The notes beneath the pieces are model-generated. The model was not told the origin of the DNA and ran no database searches. It saw only the letters and a list, made by a program, of their open reading frames with translations. The position numbers and the translations under genes are program-made. A DNA stretch of 64,000 nucleotides from Cycas panzhihuaensis (Eukaryota > Cycadophyta): assembly GCA_023213395.1 (NCBI GenBank), contig CM041465.1:170445741-170509740 (forward strand), given 5' to 3'. Of this stretch, positions 44,729 to 56,464 are shown in pieces; the first letter of the stretch is position 1; every line of letters starts with the position of its first letter.

Positions 44729-46608
44729 GTGCACATCCAGCATCATCATTTAAAGATAGCGGAGTTAACAAAAACAAAGCCATTATAGAAGAACCATCCT
44801 CTCCACCTTCAGTCGACAAAGGCAAAATAATGGTAGAAGGACCATCTTCCTCAGGTGCATCAACATCCTTCTTACAAATTAATCATTTTAATAAACAAGA
44901 TAAGAACCAAGAAGTTGAGGAAATGAGGACTTCAGTCCCAACTCGAGGATCTCCAGAAGCCCACCAACTCAATAAGGACATACGACCAGATGAGGTGGGT
45001 AAAACCAGCACGCGAAGTGCCTATAGAGCAAGGATGCAGAAATCATTATATACTGAGCTTGAACCAGTAGAACTGCACCTTACTCTTAATGAAGAGCCCT
45101 TAACGTACCAAGAAGTTGTAAAGCATACAGCTTGGAGAAATGCCATGAATGAAGAGTACCAATCTCTTATCAAGAACGGTACATGGGAGCTCGTTGATCT
45201 ACCACTTGGTAGAAAGGTAGTTTAAAATAAATGAGTGTTAAAAAATAAATATAGATCATATGGCACCCTTGAGAAACATAAGGCGAGGTTGGTAGCTAAA
45301 GGATTTACGCAAAAGGAAGACATCAACTACACTGAAGTCTTTGCATTTACAACCAACTGGCCTATGATTAAAGCTCTTGTGGCTTTGGCTGTTCAACAGG
45401 GTTAGAAAATCCACCAACTCGATATTAGGACCGCGTTTCTCAACGGAGATCTTGAAGAAGAAATTTACATGGCTCATCCAGAAGGATATGAGGTCGAAGG
45501 TCAAAAGCATAAGGTTTGCAAGTTTAGAAAGTCCTTGTACGGTCTTAAACAAGCCTCTCGTGCTTGGTTTGCCAAATTGTCTAAAAGAATGAGTCAACTT
45601 GGATATGAGGTTTGTGAGTACCAAGATATTGATGTAACATTATTCATCAAACGCCATAAGGATAAAGTCACTTATCTCATAATCTTTGTGGATGACATGT
45701 TAGTAACAGGTAATAATGAATAGGCAATAAGCCAGCTGAAAAAGGACCTTGACAAAATGTTCGAATTGTTTGACCTTGGTTTGATGAAATATTACTTAGA
45801 AATTAAAGTAACACAAAAGAATAGAAATTTTTTCCTCTCCCAAGAAAAATACATCAACAATCTTCTAATCAAGTTTTAGTAAGAAGATGCTCAACTAGTG
45901 ATGTTATCTATGGACGCTAATACCAAACTCTCAACTGAATGTGACACTAGGGAGGCAAACACAACACTCTACAGAAAACTTGTAGGTAGTCTCATCTACA
46001 CTACCAATACAAGACAAGATATTGCACACTCTGTCGATATTCTTACTCGTTACATGACAAATCCTAAGCAGAATCATTGGCAGGCAGCAGTGTGAGTGTT
46101 GAGATACTTTAAGATGACCAACAAATATGGTTTGTTGTATGAACCTAATTCAGACTTTAAACTTTCTACATACATAGACTTAAACTTTGCAGGAGATAAA
46201 GATATACAAAGATCTACGTCTAGGTATGTAACGTTTATTGGAATAGCACCAATATCATGGAGATTTAGACGGCAGAAGATAGTTGCAGATTTAATTGCCA
46301 AAGCTGAATACATTGCTGTTTCTGAGACCAACAAGGAGGTGATATGGTTTAGAAAATTATTAGAAACATTGAATATCACGTAAACAAGTCTTACTGGCCT
46401 TCATGTGGATAATCAATCAGTAATCTGCATGGCAAAAAATCTTGTATTTCATAATCATACCAAACACATAAGTACAAAAGTCCATAGGATTAGAGAACTT
46501 GTTCATGATGGCACAATTCAACTGGAATACTGCCCCACAACAGATCAAGTGGATGATATTTTTACCAAATCGCTGCAAAAGGTGAAGTTTGAACAGTTCC
46601 AAATGTAG
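44729..46608 (+). pseudogene. pol: Copia-II reverse transcriptase and RNase H (degenerate)
   Basis: After a Ser/Pro-rich linker, RT starts near 45110 (AWRNAMNEEYQSLIKNGTWEL). It continues with HKARLVAKGF, QLDIRTAFLNGDLEEEIYM and SLYGLKQASRAWF, and the catalytic box FVDDM at 45685-45699. RNase H is in 46096-46608 (AKAEYIAVSE, then KHISTKVHRIRELV). Stops are mostly at positions where relatives have Gln or Trp. The frame ends at 46608. Confidence 0.85.
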
Positions 46609-46674
46609 CTCGGCCTTAGGGCCTCCATCTTCGACTGATCAAAGAAGATGGCAATGGGATCATCATACTCTATT

Positions 46675-46830
46675 CTCTTTGTGAAAACCCCTTGTGGGCA
46701 CAGAAGAATGAGAGTAAGTCTCTGCTCTATCCTTCTTATGAAAACCCCATGTGGGCATAGAAGGATAAAGATTGTACTAGTTTTGAAAAATCAGAACCTG
46801 TGAAAACCCAAAAGGGCATAGGAGATAACC
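46675..46830 (+). repeat. Three roughly 60-bp direct repeats before the copia-II 3' LTR
   Basis: GTGAAAACCCC with GTGGGCA and AGAAG recurs at about 46681, 46740 and 46801. They lie between the end of pol and the polypurine tract (AAGGGGGGTAT, 47075-47085). Function unknown. Confidence 0.75.
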
Positions 46831-47085
46831 AAATGGTATATGGAGACGTAGCAGATTAAGCTACATATTTAAGATGCTTGGCTATTAAGCTACATCAAAG
46901 AGCCACCTTAGCCATTTTGATTTATAAAAGGGGCTATAGATCTTAGAAATTCTATGGGTTTTTATTCCCCGTGAAGGTTTTCCCACAAAAGTGTCATTTT
47001 GAATTTCAATGTAATAATGAGACTCAAATAGAGACCTCATAGAATAACTTTTCTCAAAATGACCTTCCACCATTAAGGGGGGTAT

Positions 47086-47398
47086 TGAAATAGGTTAATG
47101 TATCAAAGTTATTTGTGTACATTAATTATATGACCTTAGGGTATATTGATTAACATTAGTCTCTTAAAGAAATGCACTTTATATGCATTTAGATGTAATT
47201 TCATGTTCATGTCATTAGGCGGAAAAATCCTAACCCTAATGTTCACCCTCAATAATAAAAGGTAAAATCTTAATGAGAGAGTAATTATTCATTCTCACCT
47301 CCAAGCTTGCTCTCATATCTTGTTTCATCTTCTTTTTCATTCTCCATTGCCATTATGTGCATGTGAGTGATTTATTCCCTAAATCCATCCTTCCTTCA
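47086..47398 (+). repeat. Copia-II 3' LTR
   Basis: It begins TGAAATAGGTTAATG right after the polypurine tract and ends TTCA. The TSD TGAAA follows at once. Confidence 0.9.
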
Positions 47399-47405
47399 TG
47401 AAACA

Positions 47406-50400
47406 TAGAATGAAAGTCTATGAAGACATAATTTGAAGTGTGGAAGTGCGCCTCTAAGGGTGTCACTAAGCACAAGGATGTCAAGCCTACTCTATCACTA
47501 TGCCAGGGGCTTAAAAGTCCTTGGAGGCAAGGAGATAGGTCACCCACAAAGGGTGTCTGTGCATCGGAATGCAGGTCCAGAGACTTGCAAATAGTGCATA
47601 AGACTCTCCCTTTCGGCAGGTACCTTCTCAGATTCGAGGTAGGTAAAGGCATCCTCAGTTTTCTGAGTACCCTAATGATGGACTCTCCTATTCTAATGGG
47701 TGAAGGAAGAAGAGGGGGAATCGAGGCTCTTTTCTCGAAAGAATGGGAAAAGGGGAGGCAAGCCCTAGTGGAGCAGGGGGGCTATGAAATAAGAGAAAAA
47801 TGATAAACATAAATATGCAAGAGCGGTTTGGTGTGGAGAAACCAAATCCCAGAAAAGATAAGACAAATAGGGTATCTTGCCAAGGGCTACCTAAAGGAAA
47901 GCCTCCAGGTTTCAGATGAAATAAACAAGTGGCTAAGTGTATTAAGAGTTTTGGATAATATCTTAGTTTTGTTCAGAAAGGTAGTGCAAAGATACAAAGT
48001 ATTATTACTAAGTAAATGCAACTTAAAAGAAACTCTCTTCCTTTCTCTTCTTTCCCTCTCTGTCTTTTACCTTTATAAACAAAAGATCTAAGTGAAAGGG
48101 AAAAGGGAAGTGCAAAAGAGGAAGAGAGTATGATGACTTATTCAACTTGTTTTAATAATGCATGAACGAAAAGATGACTGTCAAAAGCCTAGGTTCCCTT
48201 TTTGTTCTTGCCCTTATATATGCAAAGCATATATAAGAGAAGGATGCGACAAAGGAAGAGAAGCCCTTCTTATCGCTTTTCTTTTAGACAAATAAGATGC
48301 AAGGTGCACTAACCCAAACTATCATTTTTCATGCTCATGCAAGAGGGAAAAGGGGGGTGGGGTTGATGCACACCAATACAATGGTCAAGCGAGCAAATAT
48401 GGATGACTTTCCTTTTCACTTTTCTTTCAAATGAATGCAAAGTGAATGATTGCAAATAATATGGAAATATGGCATATTCTCCTTTTTGGGAAAAGGGGGG
48501 AAAAGGACAAGGGAGGAAAGAAAGGTTAGAGATGGTGCACCTAGAATCAAGCCGGTTGATGAAGTGTGTCTTCTTTTATTCGTTGCTTTTCCTTTGCCGG
48601 TCACGTTGCACTCCTAGCCGTGGTTGGCATCATGGGTAGTATTGTTGATGGAACTTCCTTACCTTCCCTGGAATGTTTAACCAAAAGGAATAAAAAGGTT
48701 TCAAAGGAAAGTTTCCAAGGAAGTAAGTGAAAATGAAATGCACATACCTTCTAATGCGATCCTTACTTACCCAAAGAAAATAGAGCCGCCTTGTAGACCA
48801 ACATCTTTCAGCAAGAGATAATATGCATGTGCAAGTGCATATGGATATATGTGTATGTACGTGTACTTGTTAAATGAAAATCCAAAACTTGCTTAATGCT
48901 TTAAAGAAAAGAAACAATATATCTTTAACCTTCCCACTACATGTATGTTTAAATATTTCACAAACAACACTTTGGGGAAGAGGGGGTTTTAAGGATGTGA
49001 GAAAGGAGAGCCTCAGAATGGCTAGCTCCTCCAAACAAGACACCTCCACGTGCTCAGGTACTCCAAGAAAATAAATTAAGAAGGGGTTTGTAATTTTAAG
49101 CAAATAAGGAAAATGATACAACTTACGAAAGTAAAAAAGATGCAAAAGTTGCAAAATGCGCAAATGTTGCAAAAGCTGCAATGTTGCAACTTTCAAGATT
49201 TGTAAGGGGGATGAGAAATTTCACAAAATGACCAAGATTTACAATGAAAATTGTTGTTGAATAATGTGCATAAGGGCTGGTTACAAGTGTTGCAAGGGGG
49301 ATGCAAATGCTACGACCAACGGAGGCCTTCACCTAAGGGTTTTCTTAGTGTGTAGGGTGGATATGTGTAGGAAAACCAAGAGAGGCAGGGGGTTACCCTG
49401 GAGGATGTGGCTATGAAGGTCAGAACCCTAGCTAAGGACTCCTCTTCTCCCTCTCAAAGAGTTCCCATGATCCACCTCCTTGTTTCCCAAGAGGAAACCA
49501 AGAGGTGTTGAAGCACAAACAAGGGAGAAGGAAGGGTTTTCCTCCCTCTAAATGGCCCAAGGAGATGGATATGCATGTAAGACTTGCAAGTAAATGAAAA
49601 TATTCACAAAATATATTTGTGAAAAAAGAGCAACACAAAACAAATCTAAAACAACCACTAAAACTGAATTGAGATGGATATTGCCTCATACATCAATAGA
49701 GGGGGAAGGATCCCTCTTACTAGGTGGAGAAGGACTCCTCTTAGGAGCAAACAATAAGAGTGGAGACTCTACAAAACTTGTTATAGCAGCTGGAGTGAGC
49801 ATTTTAGAAGGGAGACCTACTAAAGATGAGCTGGTGCAGACCTGTAATCTAGGGTTTTACCCTAGGAGAAGAGGAAGACAGAAGGAGAGAGTAGGAAATA
49901 CAAGTTAAAGGCATTTTTTTCCTTTCACAAAAGAGCTAAGAGAGGTAAAATAGATTTGAAATTAGGTTTTTGTGCCCAAATTAGGTCTATTGAGCGATTA
50001 GGGTTTGCTCTAGGTAGGAAATAATGTCTTGCCACATGTCAGTTTTGTAATAAATGTAAAATTAGTCGTTGCCAGGCCTTGGATGTTAATGGACAATTGC
50101 CCTATGGCAAACTTTGCGATACTGCGAAGTTTATCGCGGTACCATGAATATTGTCGTGGTGCAAATAAAATAAAGGAAAAAATAAAAGAGAGGCCTAGGA
50201 GGCCCCCAAAAGGAGGGTCCTAGGGCCTAATAGAGTAATGTGCTAGACTGGTAAGGCATCTAAGAGACCCCTAAGCATCAGTGGGACCTCATTAAGTAAG
50301 AAGGGAATGGTAGTAAGGCCCCAATGAGGGGTAATTGGCATGTGCAAGGGTGATCAGGCCTAAAGCAAGGTGTTAGGGATCATGTCTAATGCCAATAATA

Positions 50401-50695
50401 ATTAAAAGTAGGTTGCAAGAGTCCAAGAGTACCTGGGAGTGCTGAAGAGGTGTCATGGAGGGCTGTGTAATGCCATAGGACATCTGTCCTAAGTCGTCAT
50501 AGGTTGGATGATAGTCATAAGCACAAGAAAGGGTAGGCAAACCAAGCATCTCAACCATGCAAGCAATAATACCATACATAATGCATCTACTAAATATCTC
50601 ATTACATCCTGAAATAAACATAGAGCAAGGTTAGAGATATACATATGCCTACCTAAGAGGTGCTATCCATGTCCATTCCCAGCAGTCAGGAAACA
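47406..50695 (-). repeat. 3' LTR of element C (3290 bp)
   Basis: Read on the minus strand it begins TGTTTCC after the purine tract TAAGGGGGAAG (50696-50706) and ends near 47406, where TAGAATGAAAGTCTATG aligns with the reversed end of LTR B. Only two bases (CA) separate it from the copia-II target duplication. It contains a worn 20-bp GTAC array at 50119-50162. No gene-like frame shared with other copies. Confidence 0.8.
50119..50162 (-). repeat. 20-bp GTAC tandem array in LTR of element C
   Basis: On the plus strand the cores ATAC, GTAC and GTGC start at 50119, 50139 and 50159, exactly 20 bp apart. Confidence 0.85.
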
Positions 50696-50706
50696 CTTCC
50701 CCCTTA

Positions 50707-51186
50707 GTAGTAGAGCCTCGCCCCTCAGAAGCATCTGGTGATGGCGAATGCTATCAACACAAAAAGATTAGTATCATATACCAATGTAAAAAGTGTTACC
50801 ATCCGAGGGGAGTGCGAGTGTCGTGGTGGATCGTATGGACAAGGAAGGAGAAGGAGTGGCATAGGGGCTGCCTATATGTTGCCCAAAAATTAGATATGAA
50901 AGAAAGAGGGGATGAGGGGGTGTGCCCCCATCACACTTATACAGAATGAGTGATGTGCAAGGTCGTGAGCATAATCGATAAGAAAATATGAGCAAGAGAT
51001 ATGTACATGTAGAAAATCGAAGTGTAAGGGCCTCGTGTCGTAGACAGGATGAGGGACAGGGTGGAGAAACAAACCCGTTGGTCACTGTAGTTTAACCTCA
51101 TTAGTGATTACTTTTGGAGGTGAGAGGGAATCGCAAATGAAGGGATGATCTTGGGACTTGGGTGCTTAGGAAACCTTTTAGGCTAC
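50707..51186 (-). other. Spacer between second RNase H and LTR (element C)
   Basis: Equivalent to 11504-11915 of element A. It holds the conserved NEVKL stretch (about 51100) and no long TA run. Confidence 0.6.
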
Positions 51187-51608
51187 CTAGGAAGGATCAT
51201 CCAAGAGGGAGAGACGATGCTCGAGGATGTGGTGAATGAGGCCATCTACCTCAACATTTAAGTCTCGGGGATATGCTAAACATCCACATAAGGGAAGCGA
51301 GATAAAAGGGACCCGACAGTCGAAATAAGGGTTCTTAGTCATGGGCAACGTACCTGGTAAACCTATGTTAGTATCGACATGACGATCTAAGAGTTGCAAT
51401 GGAGGATGATAGGGCCATGGTGAAAGCAAAGTGCATTAATAAGGGCCTCGATAATGACTGTGTATTCAACTTCATTATTTGTAGCCTCAGGAAGAAAGAT
51501 TCTAGAACATATATAATCATATCCAGAGGGATCACAAAGGATCCATATGGTAATGGAAAGTCTAGAATTGCCATGACTTCCTTCATCAGTAAAGATGAAT
51601 AATACCAT
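51187..51608 (-). pseudogene. Second RNase H, copy C
   Basis: It starts at the shared ATG (51608-51606, minus strand), reading LFIFTDEGSHGN, with the first catalytic Asp. It continues FLPEATNNEVEYTVIIEA (catalytic Glu) and LHCNS, where the third catalytic position (CDS in A) is Asn. The end is LNVEVDGLIHHILEH, with Asp where EADNLV is found in B. Frame changes are few. Confidence 0.75.
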
Positions 51609-52342
51609 GGTAAAAGAATAGAGTTGGTGTTGAGCGATAGAAGAGGTGGTGACGGTAAGGTCAAAATGCTAAGAGAGAAAAGGGGGTAGCGACCGGGCTA
51701 CAACAACTCAGAAGGCTACAAATATGGATCACGAGAGGATAAGAGAGCCCTAGAAGCAAGTTACTAGGCTTGAGGGAGGCCTACTCAATGAAAAGTGTAA
51801 AGAAAGATAGCGAGTAAGCCCTTTCGGGGCTCCTATGGGTCGCAAAAGGGCCAACAGAGGCTAGGAGGGGAGGAGGCACTTCCTCTAGGAGCCTCAAAGG
51901 CTCAAACAAATGGAAAAAATGGATTCATGATTTTGAAACAAATCAAAGGATTATAAACATGGGCACGTTTCAAATCAACACAAAAAACAGGACAGAAGGG
52001 GCCTCTAAGAGGTTGAAGGGGTTGTCATAAATTCACCAAAAGTGAGCAAAATGGAGGCCATGGGAGCAAAGCAGGGGTTGGACCCTAAAGACAAAGGGAA
52101 TGAGGGCAAAGAGATGATCTCAAGGGCTACTACGGTAAAGAGAAAGGAGAAGGTACCCCTTAGGGACTTCACATACATAAAGAGGAGAAGGGCGAAAATG
52201 GAGTTCATTTTTATGGGCCCCACAAGTGATCTGGAGCCCTCCCTTTATGCAGTGAGGCCTCGCCAGCATTTAGGAGCACCTAACGAGAGATCCGACCATT
52301 GGATTAAGGAGCAGAGACAACCGTCAAGACCGTAGCGACAAG
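51609..52342. promoter_or_regulatory. Divergent intergenic region, copy C
   Basis: The 734 bases lie between the second RNase H start and the PMD start. The TATA position holds TACATAA (52174-52180), 169 bp before the ATG. The GTTTATA...GTTTC box is worn (51945-51969). Confidence 0.5.
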
Positions 52343-53360
52343 ATGATAGTGATCAAGCCTGATCCAATGAGTGGATCATCCCTTAGCTATTCCATTTCAT
52401 CAATTTTATTTGATGACCTTTTTACAATTTTATAGTTCATTTTTGACCCCGTAAGGGCAAATCGGGAACCCCTTGGACCCTCCCAATGGGCTAAGCTTGG
52501 TCCACTTAAACAAATTTGTTTTGAGTTTTTAGTGTACCCCCTCTTTTTTAGGGGGGAATCCATGGCCTCGTGACAAATCTTTCGGTGGTACGAAGTTTGT
52601 AGTAGGGTTGGCAAGAAAATAGTAATTTCTCAGTAGGGCCTGCATCAATATCTGCGGTACTACAGATTTTAATGTGGAGCGGAGGTTGGATAGGAGAAAA
52701 AAGGAAAAAAAATGGTCCTGATGGATGGGCTTGCTCGGTCTAATGGAGCATCAACCATCCAGAGGGGATCATGGCACACGAAAGAGGGGATCAAAGGGTT
52801 TCTGATTGATTTTTGGTTGTGTGCAGGTTGTCATCGTAGTTGATAACTACAAAAACATCAATATGGCCATGATGAGTTTTATAGAGATGATGTTGTGGCA
52901 GGAGAGGATGACCCTACGATGTTGCAGGTTCATAAAGGTCATCAAGATGCCTTAGTATGCATATGATAAGTGCCTCTTGGTCGACATAGTCTCTCATTGG
53001 CATAGATAGAGGCATGTGTTCCACCTCCCACAGGTAGGAGATGTTACTATCATGCCCGAGGACATCAGGAGGATATTGGGTGTACCATCAAGGGAGATAA
53101 TAACATCACTCGATACATTGCCCAATACATATACTGCCCACCGGGAGGCAGCTGGGTTCTTCACAGGATGGGCCAGATGGGATCGACGAAGAGTCTCAAT
53201 TCAGGCCATGGTTTTGTTTAGAGTTCCTCGTATAAGAAAGCTCATCACACTAGCTATTTTGTTCTAGATTTCTCATAAATAAAATTACATGGATATTCTA
53301 AGAGGTTGGATGGCCACCATCTAGAGGTGAGAGGTTTGACTGGGCTGCCCTAATAGCAAC
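52343..53360 (+). pseudogene. Antisense plant-mobile-domain-like gene, copy C (truncated)
   Basis: Exon 1 is 52343-52366 (24 bases), but the donor GTGAGT is ATGAGT here, so splicing is lost. The acceptor TGTGCAG ends at 52826. Exon 2 (52827 on) reads VVIVVDNYKNINMAM, LVDIVSHW, then HVFHLPQVGDVTIMPEDIRR near 53014-53070. A stop replaces the Gln of KQN (TAA near 53280), as in copies B and D. At 53360 the gene is cut by the LTR of element D. It runs opposite to its element, as in A and B. Confidence 0.72.
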
Positions 53361-53387
53361 TAAATGCATGCATATGGGATAATCACT

Positions 53388-54013
53388 TGTTAGGTATTGT
53401 GATAACAATTATAGGCCTAAAATTATGGCCTGCTTTTTCTTCCCTAATCTTTCTGGGGTTCCATAAGGTGAGCCCCCCTTGGCTGGGGGATGCGGGGGTG
53501 GTGGAACGACCCCCGCTAGGAGGGGGTTCGGGGGCGATAGTCCCCGACCCGAAAAATTGACCATGTAAACCTTATTAAAGTGTAAAGACAATTAGGGTCG
53601 TACAATGAAAATACCCTAGATTCTATGGTTGAGATTTTAGGTCTTGGATGTCCTCTCATGTAGCCCGTTTTAGGGCTTTTCTTATTAGGTTGTAATGTTA
53701 TGCAATGTACTGTGAAGAGGGCGGCGGCTATTTGTTGTTCCAGAGCACTCAGATCCGTGATGTACTATTTTCTCCATTCTGCAGTAATAAAGATCGCTAC
53801 CTTTCCTGTGTGGATGTTTCCCTAGCACACTGCTAGGGTTTTACCATGTTATATCGGGTGCACATGTGATGTTTGGCTTTCATTGTCTTGTTACTGTATA
53901 ACCTCTGGTTTTAAGAACTTGCATGTAATTTGTATGTTTCATTTCTGTAACTAGTTGTAAGAAAGTAATAGATCTTGGTGGCTGTTAGAGGGTTGGACCT
54001 TCTATTTTCAACA
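53388..54013 (+). repeat. Copia-III 5' LTR
   Basis: It begins TGTTAGGTATTG and ends TTTTCAACA. A G-rich block (53474-53555) holds four runs of four or more G with a complementary C run between them. Confidence 0.93.
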
Positions 54014-54085
54014 AGTGGTATCAGAGCCACTCTTTTTCTCACAGCGAGTTTGTGAAGGTTTTTGGTGTCAGCTTTTCTACACCAA

Positions 54086-54870
54086 ATGGCGAAACTGGCG
54101 AGTGCAAAGTTCGAGGTGGAGAAATTCAATGGCAAGAACAACTTCGAGTTGTGGAAGCTAAAAGTGTACGATATTGTTGTACATCAGGGTTTATACAAAG
54201 CCCTTGCAGGAAAATCGAAGAAACCCACGGGAATGGATGATGATGAATGGGATGATTTAGACAAAAAGGCACTTAGCACAATACGATTGTGCTTGGCAGA
54301 TGAAGTTTTGTTTAACATCACAGGGGAGCGATGCGTGGATTATGGACCCAGTTGGAAGGCCTATATATGACCAAATCAATAACGAACCAAATCTACCTAA
54401 AGAGGCAACTATACTCATTACAGATGAAGGAAGGTACAAAGATTACTAACCATTTAAATGTTTTCAATACTCTTATTTGTTAATTGGCTAGTATTGATGT
54501 TAAAATTGAGGATGAAGACAAGGCAGTTACCCTGCTATGCTCATTACTTGAATCCTGGGATAATATTGTCACCTCAATCAGTTTTAGCACTACAGATGAA
54601 TTGGAATATGACTCTGTTGTGAGTGCTTTGCTAATGGAAGAAGTGCAGAGGAAGTCTAGTCTTGAAACCTCCACACCAGAAGCCATGACAGTAAGGGGTA
54701 GAATGTTTGAGAGAGGACAAAACTCCATGGATACATCGAGATCCAAGTCAAAGAGCAAAAAGAGTAAGCTCAGGTGTTGGTATTGTAATAAGACTGGTCA
54801 CCTCAAGAAGGATTGTTACAAAAGGAAGGAGTTCCAGAAAAAGGAAGATCCTGCCAAGGAGGCAAATTAG
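54086..54870 (+). pseudogene. gag: Copia-III gag (frameshifted)
   Basis: The frame starts at ATG 54086 (MAKLASAKFEVEKFNGKN), about 60 bases after the primer-binding site. The core continues until a frame change near 54340, and again in 54484-54870 after a TAA that replaces a Gln. The zinc knuckle CWYCNKTGHLKKDC (about 54775-54820) is perfect CCHC. The TAG at 54868-54870 also sits where a Gln is likely, so gag and pol were probably one frame. Confidence 0.87.
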
Positions 54871-56464
54871 GTGGATTCGAATGAAGGTATGGATGATGAT
54901 GTCTTGGTTGCTTGTAATGTTTCTCATTATCACCATGACTGGTTATTAGATTCAGGTGCTTCACACCACATATGTCCACACAGGAGTTGGTTTTCATCAT
55001 ACCAACATCTTGATGGTGGTGATGTGCTTATGGGAAATGAAGTTTCTTATAAGATAGTGGGCATTGGTAGCATCAGAATTAAGATGTTTGATGGGGTAGT
55101 CAGAACATTAACTGAGGTTAGACATATACCTGATTTGAAAAGGAACCTGATTTCCTTGGGTGAATTAGATTCGAGTGGTTTTAAGCATACAGGTCATGAA
55201 GGAGTCCTAAAGGTGTCAAAGGGCACCTTGGTTGTTATGAAAGCCTTAAAGAGATGAAATCTTTATATTTTAGTGGGAAGTACAGATGTCACTGACAGCA
55301 AATCTGTCAAAGACTACAGAAGATCCTACTCAGCTATGGCATCAAAGACTTGGGCACATGAGTGAGAATGGACTTAAGGTGCTGATAAATCGTAAGTTAC
55401 TTCCTAACTTGCAGCTTTCAGATTTGGCTTTCTGTAAACATTATGTTTTTGGAAAATAATGTAGACTCAGGTTTAAAGTAGGGAGTCACACTAGTAAAGG
55501 TGTTCTGGATTACATACATTCAGATGTATGGGGACTAGCCCCTAAAATATCTTGTGGAGGATCATTGTATTTTGTCACATTTATAGATGATTACTCCAGG
55601 AAGGTATGGGTCTATTTTTTGAAAAAGAAATCTAAAGTTTTCAGTGTGTTTAAGTAGTTCAAGGCTTTAGTTGAGAATAGTACTGGTAAGACAATCAAAT
55701 GTTTAAGAACTGACAATGAAGATGAGTTCAACTCCTTGGAATTTGAGAACTATTGCAGAGAAGCTGGGATCGAAAGACATAAGACCACTAGCTATACTCC
55801 ACAGCAAAATGGCATTGCTGAGCACATGAATAGGACACTCCTAGAAAGAGCAAGAAGCATGCTAAGTAATGCAGGAGTGGAGTAGGGCTTGTGGGCGGTA
55901 AGTCCCAAAATTGCTATCTGGTAAACATGTCACCATCAGTTGCAATAGATTGTAAGATTCCTGAAGAGGTATGGACTGGACATCCGTGTGATTATTCAAA
56001 TTTAAAAGTTTTTGGTTGTGATGCTTATGCCTGGACTGACAAAATTAAACGTTTAAAGTTAGACCCAAAATCTAAGAGATATATCTTTGTTGGTTATGGT
56101 GATAAGGATGTTGTGAAGGGATACAGGTTGTGGGATCCTACTGCCCACAAAATCACCATTAACAGAGATCATATTTGATGAATCTCCCCTTGTAAAATCA
56201 GACAGTGTAGAAGCTGAAATGAAACAGGAGCAACAAGATGAACATCAACAAGTTAAGTTTGAAATGCAGCCATCTGTGGAATCAGAAGAGCATGAAGATC
56301 TTTCTAAAGATGAATCAGCAGCAGATTCACAAGAGCATGTGGATACTCCTCTGCGAACAGTTAGAAGATCTGCACGAGTCAGTCATCCACCTGACAGGTA
56401 CAACCCTTCTATTTCTATTGCTTTAGTTTCTAATGATGGTGAGCCCACATGTTATCAGGAAGCA
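54871..56464 (+). pseudogene. pol: Copia-III protease and integrase (degenerate)
   Basis: The protease active site WLLDSGASHHI (about 54940-54972) is intact. Integrase: the pre-integrase zone is around 55330-55440, then YIHSDVWG (first Asp, about 55530), FIDDYSRKVWVYF, LRTDNEDEFNS (second Asp) and NGIAEHMNRT (Glu, about 55810-55835). The C-terminal zone has FGCDAYAW and KRYIFVGYGDKDVVKGYRL (about 56010-56130). A few stops and frame changes (for example TAG near 55884, where Trp is expected). Confidence 0.87.

Larger units (their letters stand above)
39803..47398 (+). mobile_element. Copia-II, Ty1/copia LTR retrotransposon (7.6 kb), TSD TGAAA
   Basis: LTRs of 312 and 313 bp (39803-40114, 47086-47398) flank gag, protease, integrase, RT and RNase H on the plus strand. 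The 5-bp duplication TGAAA is perfect on both sides (39798-39802, 47399-47403). LTRs differ at roughly 30 positions by eye, so it is old. The coding region contains many stops. Confidence 0.92.
47406..53360 (-). mobile_element. Gypsy element C, minus strand, cut by element D
   Basis: Only the 3' part is in the window: LTR (47406-50695), second RNase H (51187-51608) and the start of the PMD gene (52343-53360, which runs on the plus strand because the element is reversed). The element stops at 53360, inside PMD exon 2, where the LTR end of element D begins. Integrase and the rest should lie beyond the right end of the window. Confidence 0.85.

Noticed and set aside
47438-47803. A 121-codon open frame in LTR C
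   Set aside because: It lies within the LTR, has no recognisable motif and is not kept in LTRs A, B or D.
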